The notes: generated by a model not told the origin, from the letters alone. DNA of 60,159 bases from Caldilineaceae bacterium SB0664_bin_27 (GCA_009838625.1 VXRG01000167.1:1-60159), one strand, 5' to 3'; positions 16,449 to 26,311 are shown, counted from the stretch's first letter. Numbers and translations are program-made.

Positions 16449-17450
16449 TCAGCGTTCGCGGAAGGTAAAGGCGATCTGGGTCCCTTCGGGAACGACCTGC
16501 GTGTAACCGACTCCACCGGTGAAGGACCAGCAGTAGCCGTCGTAAGGCATTTTGACTTCTTCAATGAGGTCGCCCCAGACGTCCATCATGTCTACGGCTG
16601 TGTCGCCCTCGCGCAGGAACGTGCCCGGGGGATGCTTGATCCACATCAGGCCCCCTTTGTGGGAGGTGAGGCGGTCGGCCATGTAGAAGTCGCCCTGCAT
16701 TGGCGGCGTAGCCTGGGGAACGATGTCGCCTTCCAGCATGCCGATGGCCTTCATGGTATTGGTGATCCCGATCTGGCCGGAGTTTGTATTGTCCTCCCAG
16801 AGGAAGAAATCAGCGATCAACTCAGGCGTCATGGAAGGGATGCCATGGGCCAGGGAGCTGCCGACGACACCTGTGGCAGAGCGGCCGGGCGAATCGATGA
16901 CTGTGAAACCCCAGGCCTCGGCCATCTTTTCCATCTCGGCCAGAACCTTTTCGTCGGGACAGGCGTCGCGGCGGATCAGGGTGAAGGGGATGGCATCGGG
17001 CGGATTGGAGTGAACGTCGATGGAATGGGTGGCTACTTTGAGGGCTTCGCCAATCACGCCGGCGAGGCGAAGGGTGACTGTGCCGCCGGAATCGGCCGGC
17101 CACATGGGAGCGGAGGACATGTTGATGCCGTCGCCCGTGGGCGCGATGACGGGAGAGAAGTAGGAGCCGACCTGGAAGGCAAAGGGGTTGCCGACAGTGA
17201 TGGCAACGAGCCGTCCCTTCAGCTGTTGAGGGTCGGTGGCCCGCACGGTCTTGAGGAGGGCGCCGGTGCCGTTGATTTCGGTGCCATGGATGGAGGCGGT
17301 AACGACCAGAGTGGGGCCGTCTTCAACGCCATTGACGATGACAACGGGCACACCCACTTTGTTGCCGTCGGCGAGTGTGACGTGGCCGAGGTGGCCCTTA
17401 ACGACTTCTCCTGGCGCGGCGCTCAGGCCTGCGAGTTCGAAGTTAGCCAT
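16449..17450 (-). CDS. Succinylglutamate desuccinylase/aspartoacylase family hydrolase
   Basis: A 333-residue zinc carboxypeptidase-like amidase (AstE/AspA family, M14-like fold). The zinc pair is in SIHGTE (His55, Glu58) and the third ligand His is in DVHSNPPD (near 150). Such enzymes remove an acyl group from N-acyl amino acids or ectoine-like compounds. The open frame extends to 17534, but the ATG at 17450 has AAGGAG 8 bases upstream and a family-like start. It follows the flippase gene and precedes an MFS gene, fitting hydrolysis of an N-acyl amino acid taken up by neighbouring carriers. Confidence 0.87.
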   Translation of the reverse strand: MANFELAGLSAAPGEVVKGHLGHVTLADGNKVGVPVVIVNGVEDGPTLVVTASIHGTEINGTGALLKTVRATDPQQLKGRLVAITVGNPFAFQVGSYFSPVIAPTGDGINMSSAPMWPADSGGTVTLRLAGVIGEALKVATHSIDVHSNPPDAIPFTLIRRDACPDEKVLAEMEKMAEAWGFTVIDSPGRSATGVVGSSLAHGIPSMTPELIADFFLWEDNTNSGQIGITNTMKAIGMLEGDIVPQATPPMQGDFYMADRLTSHKGGLMWIKHPPGTFLREGDTAVDMMDVWGDLIEEVKMPYDGYCWSFTGGVGYTQVVPEGTQIAFTFRER

Positions 17451-17573
17451 TTGAAACGCTCCTTGTTGGTCAGTTGCGCACCGATAAGTGTCCAGAGCAA
17501 GCGGTGCGGTCTGCGGGCGGGTTTCGCCGGGCACGTCCTGGCGCGGCGTTTGGGGCGGTTCGTACTCGAATCT

Positions 17574-18911
17574 TCAATGAGCGGCAGAAGCCTGAATGTC
17601 GGAATAGGTGTCAGGCGGCCGGCTGGCCGCGTTCAGAACGACAACTTCCACTGTATGGGCAAGAATGACAGACGCAGTGCCAACGACGATGCCGGAAGCC
17701 AGGCCGACGGAGACGCCGATTGTGAGCGCCAGCAACATGCTGACCAGGTTTACGGCCATGCCGAGCTGAATAGAGCGGGAATCATGGCGCTTCATGAGAC
17801 GGCCCCGATACAGGTTTTGCCATGCCATCAGGAAGGTGATCGGGACCATGAACTGGGCGCCCAGCGCTGCCAGCGGCTTGATTTCGGCCGGCACACCCAG
17901 GAGAGCTGTGAAGTAGAAGTGGTCCAAAGGCGTGAAGACGAGCACTGCCATGGCGAGGCTCAGCAGCGCACCCGAAATCACGACGAAACGCCGCAGCGCC
18001 TTGTAGGTGCGTTCGTCCTTGAGGAGGGCGATGACCACCTCATGGGAGGCGCGCATGGGGCTGGAGAAGAACATTCCCAGGCCAAAGGCGACCGGAAAGG
18101 AGGCAAGGGATGCGGCGGGCATGGCGGAGCGGGCTATACCGGCGACGACAAGAGGGCGGGAGATGACGCGCATGACGTCGGTCCCGGCCAGAGGCAGGTA
18201 AAAGCGCCACATGCCGGCGTATGTCATGTCGGGCTGACTTTGATCGGGAGCCTCCGCACTTTCAAAGATGTGGGTGCGTACGATCGGCCGGGCCCACCAG
18301 GCGATTACGACCGCTTCAATGATTACGCTCAGGACCATTGCCAGGCCGCCGAGGGCGGCGCCGGGAATCCCGCCAAACCAGACGCCGACCGCCATGGTAA
18401 CGGTCAGAGTGGCAAGCCGGAAGAGCGTTCCCCAGGTGATATGGCGGGTGTAGCCATGTCTGATGAGGACGCCCTGCAGGAAGCGGCGCAGACCGATGGC
18501 GGCAGGCCAGAGCAGGAGAAGCTGCATGGCGGGACGGGCGGCTGCCGACACATCCTCGGTCAGGCCAAGGAGCGTGCGGGTCATAACATGGTAGGCCGGT
18601 GTAAAGAAAAGCAGGGCACTCACGACGGTCATCAGGATCGACAGATGTAGCATGAAGCGCCAGACCAGCTGATACATGGCGCGATTGCGAACGAGGGCCA
18701 CCCCTGTGCCCAGCATATAGATGATGGGGCTTTCCATGAGGATGGCAATTGGTTGGGCCACTCCGAATGCGGCCAATTCCAACTCCGGCTGCGGCAGACG
18801 TGTGATTCCGGCACTTACGACTGGGTCGGCGATGCTCATCATCAGCCAACTGAGCGCCAGCGGATACCAGAAGGCAAAGATATAGCGCTGGCTCAGTTTT
18901 GTGGGAACCAC
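17574..18911 (-). CDS. MOP-superfamily flippase-like membrane protein (ANKH/MATE-like)
   Basis: A 445-residue protein with about 12 hydrophobic segments in two halves and few charged loops. The layout (two similar six-helix halves, conserved Pro/Gly in helices 1 and 7, FYLPLAGTDVMR opening the second half) resembles the MATE/MVF/progressive-ankylosis branch of the MOP superfamily. It might export a metabolite or flip a lipid-linked precursor. The start is a GTG at 18909-18911 with only an AGAGG about 17 bases upstream, so the start is uncertain. It is preceded by an 11-bp inverted repeat (18957-19027) between it and the binding-protein gene. Confidence 0.75.
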   Translation of the reverse strand: MVPTKLSQRYIFAFWYPLALSWLMMSIADPVVSAGITRLPQPELELAAFGVAQPIAILMESPIIYMLGTGVALVRNRAMYQLVWRFMLHLSILMTVVSALLFFTPAYHVMTRTLLGLTEDVSAAARPAMQLLLLWPAAIGLRRFLQGVLIRHGYTRHITWGTLFRLATLTVTMAVGVWFGGIPGAALGGLAMVLSVIIEAVVIAWWARPIVRTHIFESAEAPDQSQPDMTYAGMWRFYLPLAGTDVMRVISRPLVVAGIARSAMPAASLASFPVAFGLGMFFSSPMRASHEVVIALLKDERTYKALRRFVVISGALLSLAMAVLVFTPLDHFYFTALLGVPAEIKPLAALGAQFMVPITFLMAWQNLYRGRLMKRHDSRSIQLGMAVNLVSMLLALTIGVSVGLASGIVVGTASVILAHTVEVVVLNAASRPPDTYSDIQASAAH

Positions 18912-18956
18912 GGGCCTGGCAGCCTCTTATAGGTCATCAAGTTGAGCTCTGGACAG

Positions 18957-19027
18957 GACAGTGCCGGAGACGCTGGCAACTTCGTCGAAGGACGGCGAGT
19001 CTTGTAGATAGTGTCCCCGGCACTGTC
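18957..19027. repeat. 11-bp perfect inverted repeat with 49-base spacer
   Basis: GACAGTGCCGG (18957-18967) is perfectly complementary to CCGGCACTGTC (19017-19027). A smaller CTTCG-T-CGAAG hairpin lies between the arms. It is located between the stop of the substrate-binding protein (19196) and the start of the flippase gene (18911), where it could act in RNA processing or attenuation of the downstream genes. Confidence 0.45.
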
Positions 19028-19195
19028 GGAGTCTGTATTGGTTCCTGTATTTCAAGAATCGAGCAGCAGGCCAATTGGCTGACGCCGGACCTGTTGCCAG
19101 AACTCTGAACAGGTTGGGTCAGGATGCGACTCGGCCCGGCGAAGCGGCCCGACCGGTCGAATCCTGGCTGCGTACAACTTTTTTCGGTCCCTGTG

Positions 19196-20923
19196 CTACT
19201 GGCTATCGCGATAGAGGTGCCAGTAGCGCGTGCGCGTGTCCGGGAAGGCAACATAGCCTTCGATATCGGCCCCAATTGCCAGAGTGAAGTAACGGGCGCC
19301 GATCCAGATCCAGGAAGCATTGTCGATGTGCAGGCGCTGGGCTGCACTGTACAGTTCGAAACGCGCATCTTCATCAACAGTCGTGCCGGCTTCCCTGATC
19401 AACTCGTCAGCCTCTTCCAGGCAGACGCCGCTGTAGCGATTGCCGTAGGAGGCGCACCCCAACAGGATGTCCATGAAGTAGCCGGGCTCGGCCGTCCAGG
19501 GGAAGAGAGTGTCGAGAGCCGAGGTGTGCGTTCCCTGATTCTTGCCTTCTTGATAGGCAGCGCGCGGCATGGGATTGATATTGACGGTGATGCCAGCTTC
19601 TGAGAGAGCGCTCTGAATAATCTTGGCCATGCTCGCCTGTTCGGGCGTGCCAAGGTCGATATTCAGGTCGAATTCCAGGTCGTCCGCATAGCCGGCCTCG
19701 GCCAGAAGTTCCTTTGCCTTGGCAATTGCCTCTTCTTTGGGAATATCGTAGGGCCAGTAGCTGTGGTCATAGCCGTGCACCATGGCAGGAACCGGTCCGA
19801 AACTTCGCTCGGCGCTGCCATACCAGACGTTGTTGATGATGTCGTCGTAGGGAATCAGGTAGGACACGGCCTGACGGACACGCTTGTCGTTGAAGGGTTC
19901 CGTGTTGTGGTTGATCGGCATAACGATCATGTCGCCGATTCGCACCTGCTTTGTGCTGACATTGGCATCGCTGCGAAGATCGTTAATCTCCTTGGCCGAC
20001 AGGTCCTGGGCCATGTCCACTTCGCCGGCCTTCAGTAAAAGCACGCGGTCGGCCGACTCGGGCACGACGGTAAAGATTATGCGGTTAAAGAACGGCTCTT
20101 TACCTTGCCAGTTGGGGCTGGTGCGGAACTCCATCGACTCGTTGGGGATACGTTCATGGATGTAGTAAGGGCCGCTGCTCGGCATATTGGTCTTGGCGTA
20201 TTCCTGGCCCCACTTGTCGCCTTCGGCTTCGCCGGCGTCCATGTAGGCCTGGCTGTCGATGAGGTAGCCGAACTGGCAGCAACTCATGAAGGGCCGCAGG
20301 ATGGGCGTCCAGTCGGAGGCGTTGAAGCGGAAGGTGTAGTCGTCGATCACCTCAAAGCCTTTGAGGGGCTCTTCTTTCGTTGCCAGGCGCACGAGGCGGT
20401 CGAGCGAAGGCGGGACGCGCATGTTGCCGCGGCGATCCTTGTAGTAGAGGTAGTCGTTGGCGGTGATCTCGTTGCCGGAGGGGTAGTGCTTCATTCCCTG
20501 GGGCAATTTGAAGGTCCATTGCGTGCCATCCATCGAGATAACCATTGATTCGGCCAACATCGGCTCGAAATTGAGGGCATCGCCAGTCAAGCTGCCGTCC
20601 TCATGCTCGATGATGGCCGGTTGCGCCCAGCTGCCGAGTACATTGACCTGCGTCTCGGTCATGCGGGGGAAGGCGCCGGAGACGTCCCAGTCGAGCGTAG
20701 AGAGATCCTGACTGACGGCGACGATGAGCGTTCGATCTTCTTCAGACGCAGAAGCGAGGGCTGCTTCGCGGCCTGTCATCCCAGATGTATCCGCGACGGC
20801 CTCGCCGGTGTCGGCCGAGTCTTCGGGGCCAACAGCGGGGGCACAGGCAGCCAGCAGCGCCACGACGAGAAGGCTGACAACAGTCATCATCAAGACACGG
20901 TGCGACATCGTTTTACTCAGCAT
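19196..20923 (-). CDS. Dipeptide/oligopeptide ABC transporter substrate-binding lipoprotein
   Basis: A 575-residue family 5 (DppA/OppA) solute-binding lipoprotein. The lipobox LAAC gives Cys27, then a Glu/Asp-rich linker; the family 5 core follows with FEPMLAESM, WTFKLPQGMKHYP and a C-terminal GARYFTLA segment. The open frame extends upstream to 21403, but ATG at 20923 has AAAGGAG 9 bases ahead and places the signal peptide correctly. It is the last component of the importer encoded upstream on the same strand (dppB-, dppC-, dppD- and dppF-like genes). Family 5 proteins bind peptides, nickel, opines or sugars, so peptide is the default and not proven. Confidence 0.9.
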   Translation of the reverse strand: MLSKTMSHRVLMMTVVSLLVVALLAACAPAVGPEDSADTGEAVADTSGMTGREAALASASEEDRTLIVAVSQDLSTLDWDVSGAFPRMTETQVNVLGSWAQPAIIEHEDGSLTGDALNFEPMLAESMVISMDGTQWTFKLPQGMKHYPSGNEITANDYLYYKDRRGNMRVPPSLDRLVRLATKEEPLKGFEVIDDYTFRFNASDWTPILRPFMSCCQFGYLIDSQAYMDAGEAEGDKWGQEYAKTNMPSSGPYYIHERIPNESMEFRTSPNWQGKEPFFNRIIFTVVPESADRVLLLKAGEVDMAQDLSAKEINDLRSDANVSTKQVRIGDMIVMPINHNTEPFNDKRVRQAVSYLIPYDDIINNVWYGSAERSFGPVPAMVHGYDHSYWPYDIPKEEAIAKAKELLAEAGYADDLEFDLNIDLGTPEQASMAKIIQSALSEAGITVNINPMPRAAYQEGKNQGTHTSALDTLFPWTAEPGYFMDILLGCASYGNRYSGVCLEEADELIREAGTTVDEDARFELYSAAQRLHIDNASWIWIGARYFTLAIGADIEGYVAFPDTRTRYWHLYRDSQ

Positions 20924-21110
20924 GTCTGCAAACTCCTTTCGGCAAGAGTGCTTCAGGATGCGCCAGCTCGCTATCCGAATTGTCTGTCGGATTTTTGGAG
21001 AGGTCCTGACAGCTGGATCAGGACGCTGTTTTGGCTGGCGCTCGTATAGCGCCAGGTCATTGCCGCCAGACCAAACAGGACGTGTTTCTCCGCCATGCTC
21101 GATCATGTGC

Positions 21111-22139
21111 CTAGGCAAGCTGTGACAGGGCGGCCGTGTTGCTTCCGCCAATACGGAGGTTCTCATCGACGAGGATACAGGCGGCTTTGTGCGATTCGCC
21201 GACTTGCAGCAGCGGAGGCCCAGGTTCCAGGCAGGCGTCTCGCCGGTATGGGCAGCGCGAATAAAGCCGGCAGCCAGGGGGCAGGTCGATTGGGCTGGGC
21301 ACCTCCCCAGGCAGTTTGAGCCGCTCCTTGCCGCGCTGCGCCGGGTCGGGAATCGGAACTGCCGACAGCAGGGCCTGGGTGTAGGGATGGGATGGTGAGC
21401 CAAAGATGTCCTCGGTGCTGCCTATTTCGACGATGCGGCCCAGGTACATGACCGCGACCTGGTTGCAGGTATGTTTGATTACACTGAGATCGTGGGAGAT
21501 AAACAGGTAGGTCAGGCCCAATTCTTCCTGCAACCGGGTAAGAAGGCGTAGTATCTGGCCCCTAACAGATACATCGAGCGCGGAGGTTGGCTCGTCGAGA
21601 ACGATGAATTCGGGATGGGTGGCGATGGCGCGGGCGACACCGATTCGCTGCTGCTGGCCGCCGCTGAACTGATGTGGATAGCGGGAGAGGTGATCGGGCT
21701 GCAGGCCGACCTGGGTCAATAGCTCGCGGACCCGCTGATCCTTTTCGTGTGCGTTCAGATTAGTGTGCAGATCGAGCGGTTCGCGCAGAATTGCGCCTAT
21801 TGTCATGCGGGGCGTGAGCGAACCACCAGGATCTTGAAAGACCATCTGCATCCGTCCGCGCATACGGGCGACTTGCTCGCTCTTCAGGTCGGAGAGATTG
21901 TGCTCTCCCATTCGAATCTCGCCGGAAGTCGGTTCAATCAAGCGCAGGAGGCAACGTCCGGCGGTAGTCTTGCCGCAGCCGCTTTCGCCGACCAGTCCCA
22001 TGGTGGCGCCTTTGGGTATGTCGAACGAAATATCGTCAACAGCGCGCAGGCGTACATGGGAAAACATGCCGACACGAATCGGGAAGTCCTTGCGCAGGTT
22101 TCGGATTTGTACGAATGCTTCGCCGTTGGCGTTAGTCAT
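21111..22139 (-). CDS. Peptide ABC transporter ATP-binding protein, DppF/OppF type
   Basis: A 342-residue ATPase with Walker A GESGCGKTT, signature FSGGQQQR, Walker B FIVLDEPTSALD and H-loop FISHDLSV. The C-terminal oligopeptide-transporter extension contains HPYTQALL and four cysteines (CRLYSRC, DAC, AACIL), the pattern reported to bind an iron-sulfur cluster in dipeptide importers. It begins 64 bases after its partner ATPase gene and precedes the binding protein. The two ATPases form the heterodimer that powers the importer. Confidence 0.93.
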   Translation of the reverse strand: MTNANGEAFVQIRNLRKDFPIRVGMFSHVRLRAVDDISFDIPKGATMGLVGESGCGKTTAGRCLLRLIEPTSGEIRMGEHNLSDLKSEQVARMRGRMQMVFQDPGGSLTPRMTIGAILREPLDLHTNLNAHEKDQRVRELLTQVGLQPDHLSRYPHQFSGGQQQRIGVARAIATHPEFIVLDEPTSALDVSVRGQILRLLTRLQEELGLTYLFISHDLSVIKHTCNQVAVMYLGRIVEIGSTEDIFGSPSHPYTQALLSAVPIPDPAQRGKERLKLPGEVPSPIDLPPGCRLYSRCPYRRDACLEPGPPLLQVGESHKAACILVDENLRIGGSNTAALSQLA

Positions 22140-22203
22140 TTCCGGTCTCTAGGGCAGAGTCATCAACGCGGTTCAGCAGGAGCATGAGTTTCAAATTGTC
22201 CGG

Positions 22204-23232
22204 TCAAGCCGTCTCCATCGTCCAGGCTTCTTCGAGCATCTCTCGTTCGATACGACCAGAGACGATGTGGCAGCGCGTCAGATGGCCATGCCCAGCCTCG
22301 ACCATCTGCGGCTCCTCCAGCTGACAGAGCTCTTCTGCGAAGGGACAGCGCGGATGAAAAGTGCATCCGCTGGGCAGATGAACGGCGTCCGGGACGGTGC
22401 CCGGAATCGTGGAAATCGGCTTGTCGATGTCTACGCGCAAAGTGGACGCGATCAGCCCCTGGGTATATGGGTGGCGCGGATTCGAGAAAATCTCGGCTAC
22501 GGGCCCTTGCTCGACGACGCGGCCAGCGTACATGACGATCACCCGTTCGCACAGTTCGGCGACGACGCCAAGGTCATGGGTTATGAACAGGCAGGCGGAG
22601 CCTGCCGATTTCACACGCAGTCGGATGAGATCAAGGACCTGCGCCTGCACGGTCACGTCAAGGCCGGTGGTCGGTTCGTCTGCGATCAGGAGGAGCGGGT
22701 TGGCGCTGAGCGCCATGGCGACCATGACCCGCTGACACATGCCGCCGGACATTTCATGGGGATAGGCATTGGCGCGGCGGTCGGGATCGGCGATTTCGAC
22801 GGCCCTCATCATTTCAACTGCGTGGGTCTCGGCAACGCTGCGAGAGCATCCTTCCCGCAGCTGAATGACGCGGCTGATCTGGTCGCCGACGGTGAAGAGG
22901 GGGTTCAGGGCGGCGCGCGGCTCCTGGAAGATCATGGAGATCTTGCGGCCGCGTATAGTCTGCATTTCCGTTTCGCTGCATGACATAAGGTCCTGCCCAT
23001 CGAGCCAGACTTCGCCTTCGACAATTTTGCCGGGCGCCTTTACAAGGCGAATGATGGACTGTGCGGTCACGGATTTTCCAGAGCCGCTCTCTCCGACCAG
23101 CCCGGTAATTTCACCGCGATTGAGCTTATAAGAGACGCTGTTGACCGCCTTGACCACACCCTCATAGGTGTAGAAGTAGGTATGCAACCCTAAGACGTCG
23201 AGAAGCGTGTCCGAATTCCGAGCTTCAATCAT
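22204..23232 (-). CDS. Peptide ABC transporter ATP-binding protein, DppD/OppD type
   Basis: A 342-residue ATPase with Walker A GESGSGKS, signature MSGGMCQR, Walker B LLIADEPTTGLD and H-loop FITHDLGV. It carries the C-terminal HPYTQGL extension with four cysteines (CTFHPRC, LC, RC). It starts 3 bases after the stop of the permease-coding frame upstream (23236), consistent with translational coupling. It pairs with the DppF-type ATPase at 21111. Confidence 0.93.
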   Translation of the reverse strand: MIEARNSDTLLDVLGLHTYFYTYEGVVKAVNSVSYKLNRGEITGLVGESGSGKSVTAQSIIRLVKAPGKIVEGEVWLDGQDLMSCSETEMQTIRGRKISMIFQEPRAALNPLFTVGDQISRVIQLREGCSRSVAETHAVEMMRAVEIADPDRRANAYPHEMSGGMCQRVMVAMALSANPLLLIADEPTTGLDVTVQAQVLDLIRLRVKSAGSACLFITHDLGVVAELCERVIVMYAGRVVEQGPVAEIFSNPRHPYTQGLIASTLRVDIDKPISTIPGTVPDAVHLPSGCTFHPRCPFAEELCQLEEPQMVEAGHGHLTRCHIVSGRIEREMLEEAWTMETA

Positions 23233-23235
23233 CGG

Positions 23236-24129
23236 TTACATTTCCATGCGCTTGGGATCGAAGATATCTCTCAGTCCCTCAGATAGCAGATTGAAGCCGA
23301 GTACAGCGAGCATGGCGGTCAGGCCGGGGAAAAAGGAGATCCACCATTCGCCGCTGACAATACCTCCGACCCCGTCATTGATCATCGAGCCCCACTCAGG
23401 CGTTGGGATGGGCACGCCCAGACCGATGAAGCTGAGACTGGCGGCGACCAGGATCGCCCAGCCGGCGTTGAGGGGGGCCTGGGCAAGAACGGGATCGAGA
23501 CAGTTGGGAATGAGATGGCGAAAAATGAGCCGGTGGGATGGGTTCCCGACCGACCGCGCGGCTTCGGCGTAGAAGCTCTCCTTCTTACTCTTCATTTCGG
23601 CGCGTACGACGCGCAGGTAGGAGGGGAAGTTGATGAACGCGATCACTGCGATGACAAGCCAGATGCTTCTGCCCAGGGCAGCGACGACGGCCATGGCCAG
23701 TATGAGCGGCGGGAATGCCTGGAAAGCGTCGAGGATGCGCATCAGGATGTCGTCGAAACGGCCGCTGAAATAGCCGGTCAGCCCGCCCAGGGGGACGCCG
23801 ATCGCTATTGCCATGAGTACCGAGGCGATCGCTATGAGGAAATCGACGCGCGTCGCATAGATTACGCGGGAGTAGATGTCCCAACCTACCTCGTCGGTAC
23901 CGAAGAAGTGCCGCGCGCTGGGCGGCTCGAACTGCTCTTCGAGATTGGTGATGACCGGGTCGTGTGTCGCGAGCAACGGCGCGAAGATCGCAATCAGGAC
24001 GAAGAAGAGGATTATGGCGATGCCCACCATCGTTGACCAGTTGCGGCGCAGCTGGTAGAGGAAACGCTGCAGGCCCGGGGGCATCTCGGTATTGAGTTCC
24101 AACTGCAAGGGTGATCCCTGCGTAGCCAT
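23236..24129 (-). CDS. Peptide ABC transporter permease, DppC type
   Basis: A 297-residue inner-membrane permease with an N-terminal DppC/OppC extension helix (IGIAIILFFVLIAIFAPLLA), the conserved HFFGTDEVGWDIYSRVIYA-like segment before the transmembrane domain, and the EAA coupling loop (EMKSKKESFYAEAARSVG). It pairs with the permease at 24224, from which it is separated by about 94 bases, and is followed at 3 bases by the ATPase gene. Confidence 0.92.
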   Translation of the reverse strand: MATQGSPLQLELNTEMPPGLQRFLYQLRRNWSTMVGIAIILFFVLIAIFAPLLATHDPVITNLEEQFEPPSARHFFGTDEVGWDIYSRVIYATRVDFLIAIASVLMAIAIGVPLGGLTGYFSGRFDDILMRILDAFQAFPPLILAMAVVAALGRSIWLVIAVIAFINFPSYLRVVRAEMKSKKESFYAEAARSVGNPSHRLIFRHLIPNCLDPVLAQAPLNAGWAILVAASLSFIGLGVPIPTPEWGSMINDGVGGIVSGEWWISFFPGLTAMLAVLGFNLLSEGLRDIFDPKRMEM

Positions 24130-24223
24130 TTTTCAGTCCTCACACTTCCGGGCCGGCAACCTGCGGACGGAATGCCGTGGTCTTGCAGCGACTCGCCTGA
24201 TCGGCGCGGCGAGTGCAAGCAGA

Positions 24224-25237
24224 CTATGCTGTAATTCTTGGATCGATAACAAAGTAAAGTATGTCTACGATCAGGAAGACAAGGACGTACAGAACGGCAG
24301 CGAGCAGGACAAAGCCCTGCACTGCGTTATAGTCCTTGACCACAATTGATTCAAGCGCGTAACGACCTATACCGGGCCAGGAGAATATCCTCTCGAGCAC
24401 AACACTACCGCCCAACAGGTTGCCGTAGACCAGTGCCACGAAAGTCAGCGGGGCGAGAAGCGCATTGCGCAGAGCGTCGCGAAAGTAGATCTGGCGATCG
24501 GGCACGCCGTTGGCGCGGGCTGCCTGGATGTACTCCGACCCAAGGACTTCAAGCATCGACGAGCGCATCAGGCGAGTGATGGGCGCCAGCGTAACCAGGG
24601 CCTGTGTTATGACAGGCAGGGCAAGGTGTTCTGCGCTGGAAGTGAATGCCTTCCAGTTGCCGGTGACCAGGCTATCGACCAGGTATAGACCTGTGATTCG
24701 ATCCGGCGGTGACACGAGCAGACCGATGCGGCCGCTTGGCGGTGGGAAAATTCGCAACAGGAAAAAGAGAACGTAGATCAACAGCAGCCCCAACCAGAAG
24801 GAAGGGACCGACACACCCAGAAGTGTGATGCCGCGGCTGATGTTGTCGATCCAGCTGTTCCTGTAGACAGCTGAGAGGACGCCAAGCGGAACGCCGAGCG
24901 CGATGGAAACCATCAGGGCAACGGTTGTCATTTCGAAGGTGGCGGGAAACCTCCGAATCAGATCCTGGGCGACCGATTCGGAAGTAAACCAGGAATCACC
25001 GAGATCCCCGCGCAATACGTTTCCCAGCCAGATGAAGTACTGCTCGTGCAAAGGCTTGTCCAGGCCCAGGCGCTTCGTGATCGCCTCGATCTCTTCAGGG
25101 GTCGTGTCGATACCGACAAACAGGTAGACCGGGTTGCCGGGAAGGACATGGGAGATGCTGAAGATGATGACAGAGACCCCCAATAGAACCGGGATCAGCT
25201 GGAGCAGGCGCTTTGCTACGTATTGCAGCAGTCTCAT
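24224..25237 (-). CDS. Peptide ABC transporter permease, DppB type
   Basis: A 337-residue permease. The N terminus (LLQYVAKRLLQLIPVLLGVSVIIF in outline) and the GLDKPLHEQY segment are typical of DppB/OppB; the EAA loop is MLEVLGSEYIQAARANGVP. Its ATG shares one base with the stop of the upstream aminopeptidase-like gene (TAATG), so translation is probably coupled. This ties the importer directly to the three M29/NicX-like genes. Confidence 0.93.
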   Translation of the reverse strand: MRLLQYVAKRLLQLIPVLLGVSVIIFSISHVLPGNPVYLFVGIDTTPEEIEAITKRLGLDKPLHEQYFIWLGNVLRGDLGDSWFTSESVAQDLIRRFPATFEMTTVALMVSIALGVPLGVLSAVYRNSWIDNISRGITLLGVSVPSFWLGLLLIYVLFFLLRIFPPPSGRIGLLVSPPDRITGLYLVDSLVTGNWKAFTSSAEHLALPVITQALVTLAPITRLMRSSMLEVLGSEYIQAARANGVPDRQIYFRDALRNALLAPLTFVALVYGNLLGGSVVLERIFSWPGIGRYALESIVVKDYNAVQGFVLLAAVLYVLVFLIVDILYFVIDPRITA

Positions 25238-26241
25238 TACTTTAGGTTCTCCGGAACGATCGTTCCGTTCTCCACGACGACCTGGTCGTCAATGTAGATG
25301 TCGTGATTGAGGCAGCAGAAGTCCCAATGTGACTCGACGTCGTTGTCGCCTCCGACGGGCCAGAAGATGTTGCGGCCAAAGGCGATGAGGAAGTTGGCGT
25401 AATAGGCCTCGGAGTCCATGCCGATTACGTTCCAGTCGGCGCGGTGTTCGGTGCCCCAGCCGACGTGGGCAAGCTCGTAGGAGCGAGGGTCGTTCCACTG
25501 CGCGAACCAGTCTTCGAGCAGGCGGGCTTCGGTGCCGCCTTCGAATTTCACGATGCTGCCTTCGCGCACCGTGAGCTTGACCGGTTCGGTGGAGTGACGG
25601 CGGAACTTCAGGTAGACGGTGCCGGGATCCACGACGATGGTGCCGTTGCCCTGACCGGGGGCGGCGAAGAAGGTGACCAGACCTTGCGGCCAATGATCCC
25701 ATTTGCCCGGTTCGTCTGCCAGGCTGTAGAGCGTGTAGGCTTCGCGTCCTTCCTTGTTGACGACAAAATCGGTGCCGTTCTTGGACGTGATGCGCATTTC
25801 CTTTGCGGCTGACAGGACTGGGACACCGGCGCGACCGCGTCTGCGGACGTCATCGTTGGGGGAAAGCCTGCGCAGCACCTCTATCGGTTCAACGACCATT
25901 AATGCGCGCGTGCCGGACTGGCGCGCCTCGTCATGCGCACGAGAATAGAGCCACTGGACCCGTGACATGCCGATCACCAGATCGGCGGCTTTCCAGGCAT
26001 CGCGAATGTATGCTGACGAGATTTCGGGGAGGGTGGACGGAACGGTCATCTGGATGACTTCCGCGCCGATCTCCTGCCCCGCCGCCATGAATGCGGCAGG
26101 GTAAGCCGGGTTGAATCGGGTGTCGGTGAAGAGCAGCAGCGTCTCATCGGAGTTGAGTTTACACCCTTCCAATACATCACGGAACGGACCGACGAGCTCA
26201 GTGGCAGCATGGTAGGAAACTGAGAAATCCTGCATACGCAT
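25237..26241 (-). CDS. M29 aminopeptidase/NicX-like metalloprotein (paralog 1)
   Basis: A 334-residue protein of the family that joins M29 leucyl aminopeptidases with 2,5-dihydroxypyridine 5,6-dioxygenase (NicX). Candidate metal-site segments are AHVGWGTEHRA and SHWDFCC, the second giving the H-x-D pair. Members either cleave N-terminal residues from peptides or open a dihydroxypyridine ring, and sequence alone does not decide. It overlaps the DppB-type permease start by one base and follows two paralogs (26312, 27460) on the same strand. With a peptide importer downstream, a peptidase or amidase role is the simpler reading. Confidence 0.83.
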   Translation of the reverse strand: MRMQDFSVSYHAATELVGPFRDVLEGCKLNSDETLLLFTDTRFNPAYPAAFMAAGQEIGAEVIQMTVPSTLPEISSAYIRDAWKAADLVIGMSRVQWLYSRAHDEARQSGTRALMVVEPIEVLRRLSPNDDVRRRGRAGVPVLSAAKEMRITSKNGTDFVVNKEGREAYTLYSLADEPGKWDHWPQGLVTFFAAPGQGNGTIVVDPGTVYLKFRRHSTEPVKLTVREGSIVKFEGGTEARLLEDWFAQWNDPRSYELAHVGWGTEHRADWNVIGMDSEAYYANFLIAFGRNIFWPVGGDNDVESHWDFCCLNHDIYIDDQVVVENGTIVPENLK

Positions 26242-26311
26242 GGATTGACTCCTCTCTGGCTATTTTCTTGGCGAACGGCCGCACAGGGCGGCAGGAATCC
26301 GGGAACCTCGT

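Noticed and set aside
16632..18650. 672-codon open frame on the plus strand
   Set aside because: It lies antisense to the aspartoacylase-like and flippase genes, has a low-complexity composition rich in Gly, His and Asp, and no ribosome binding site. It is a GC-bias shadow.
19080..19175. tRNA-like bases (GGTCGAATCC) in the intergenic region
   Set aside because: No cloverleaf can be closed: the T-arm-like bases lack a matching stem and no anticodon arm is found at the right distance.
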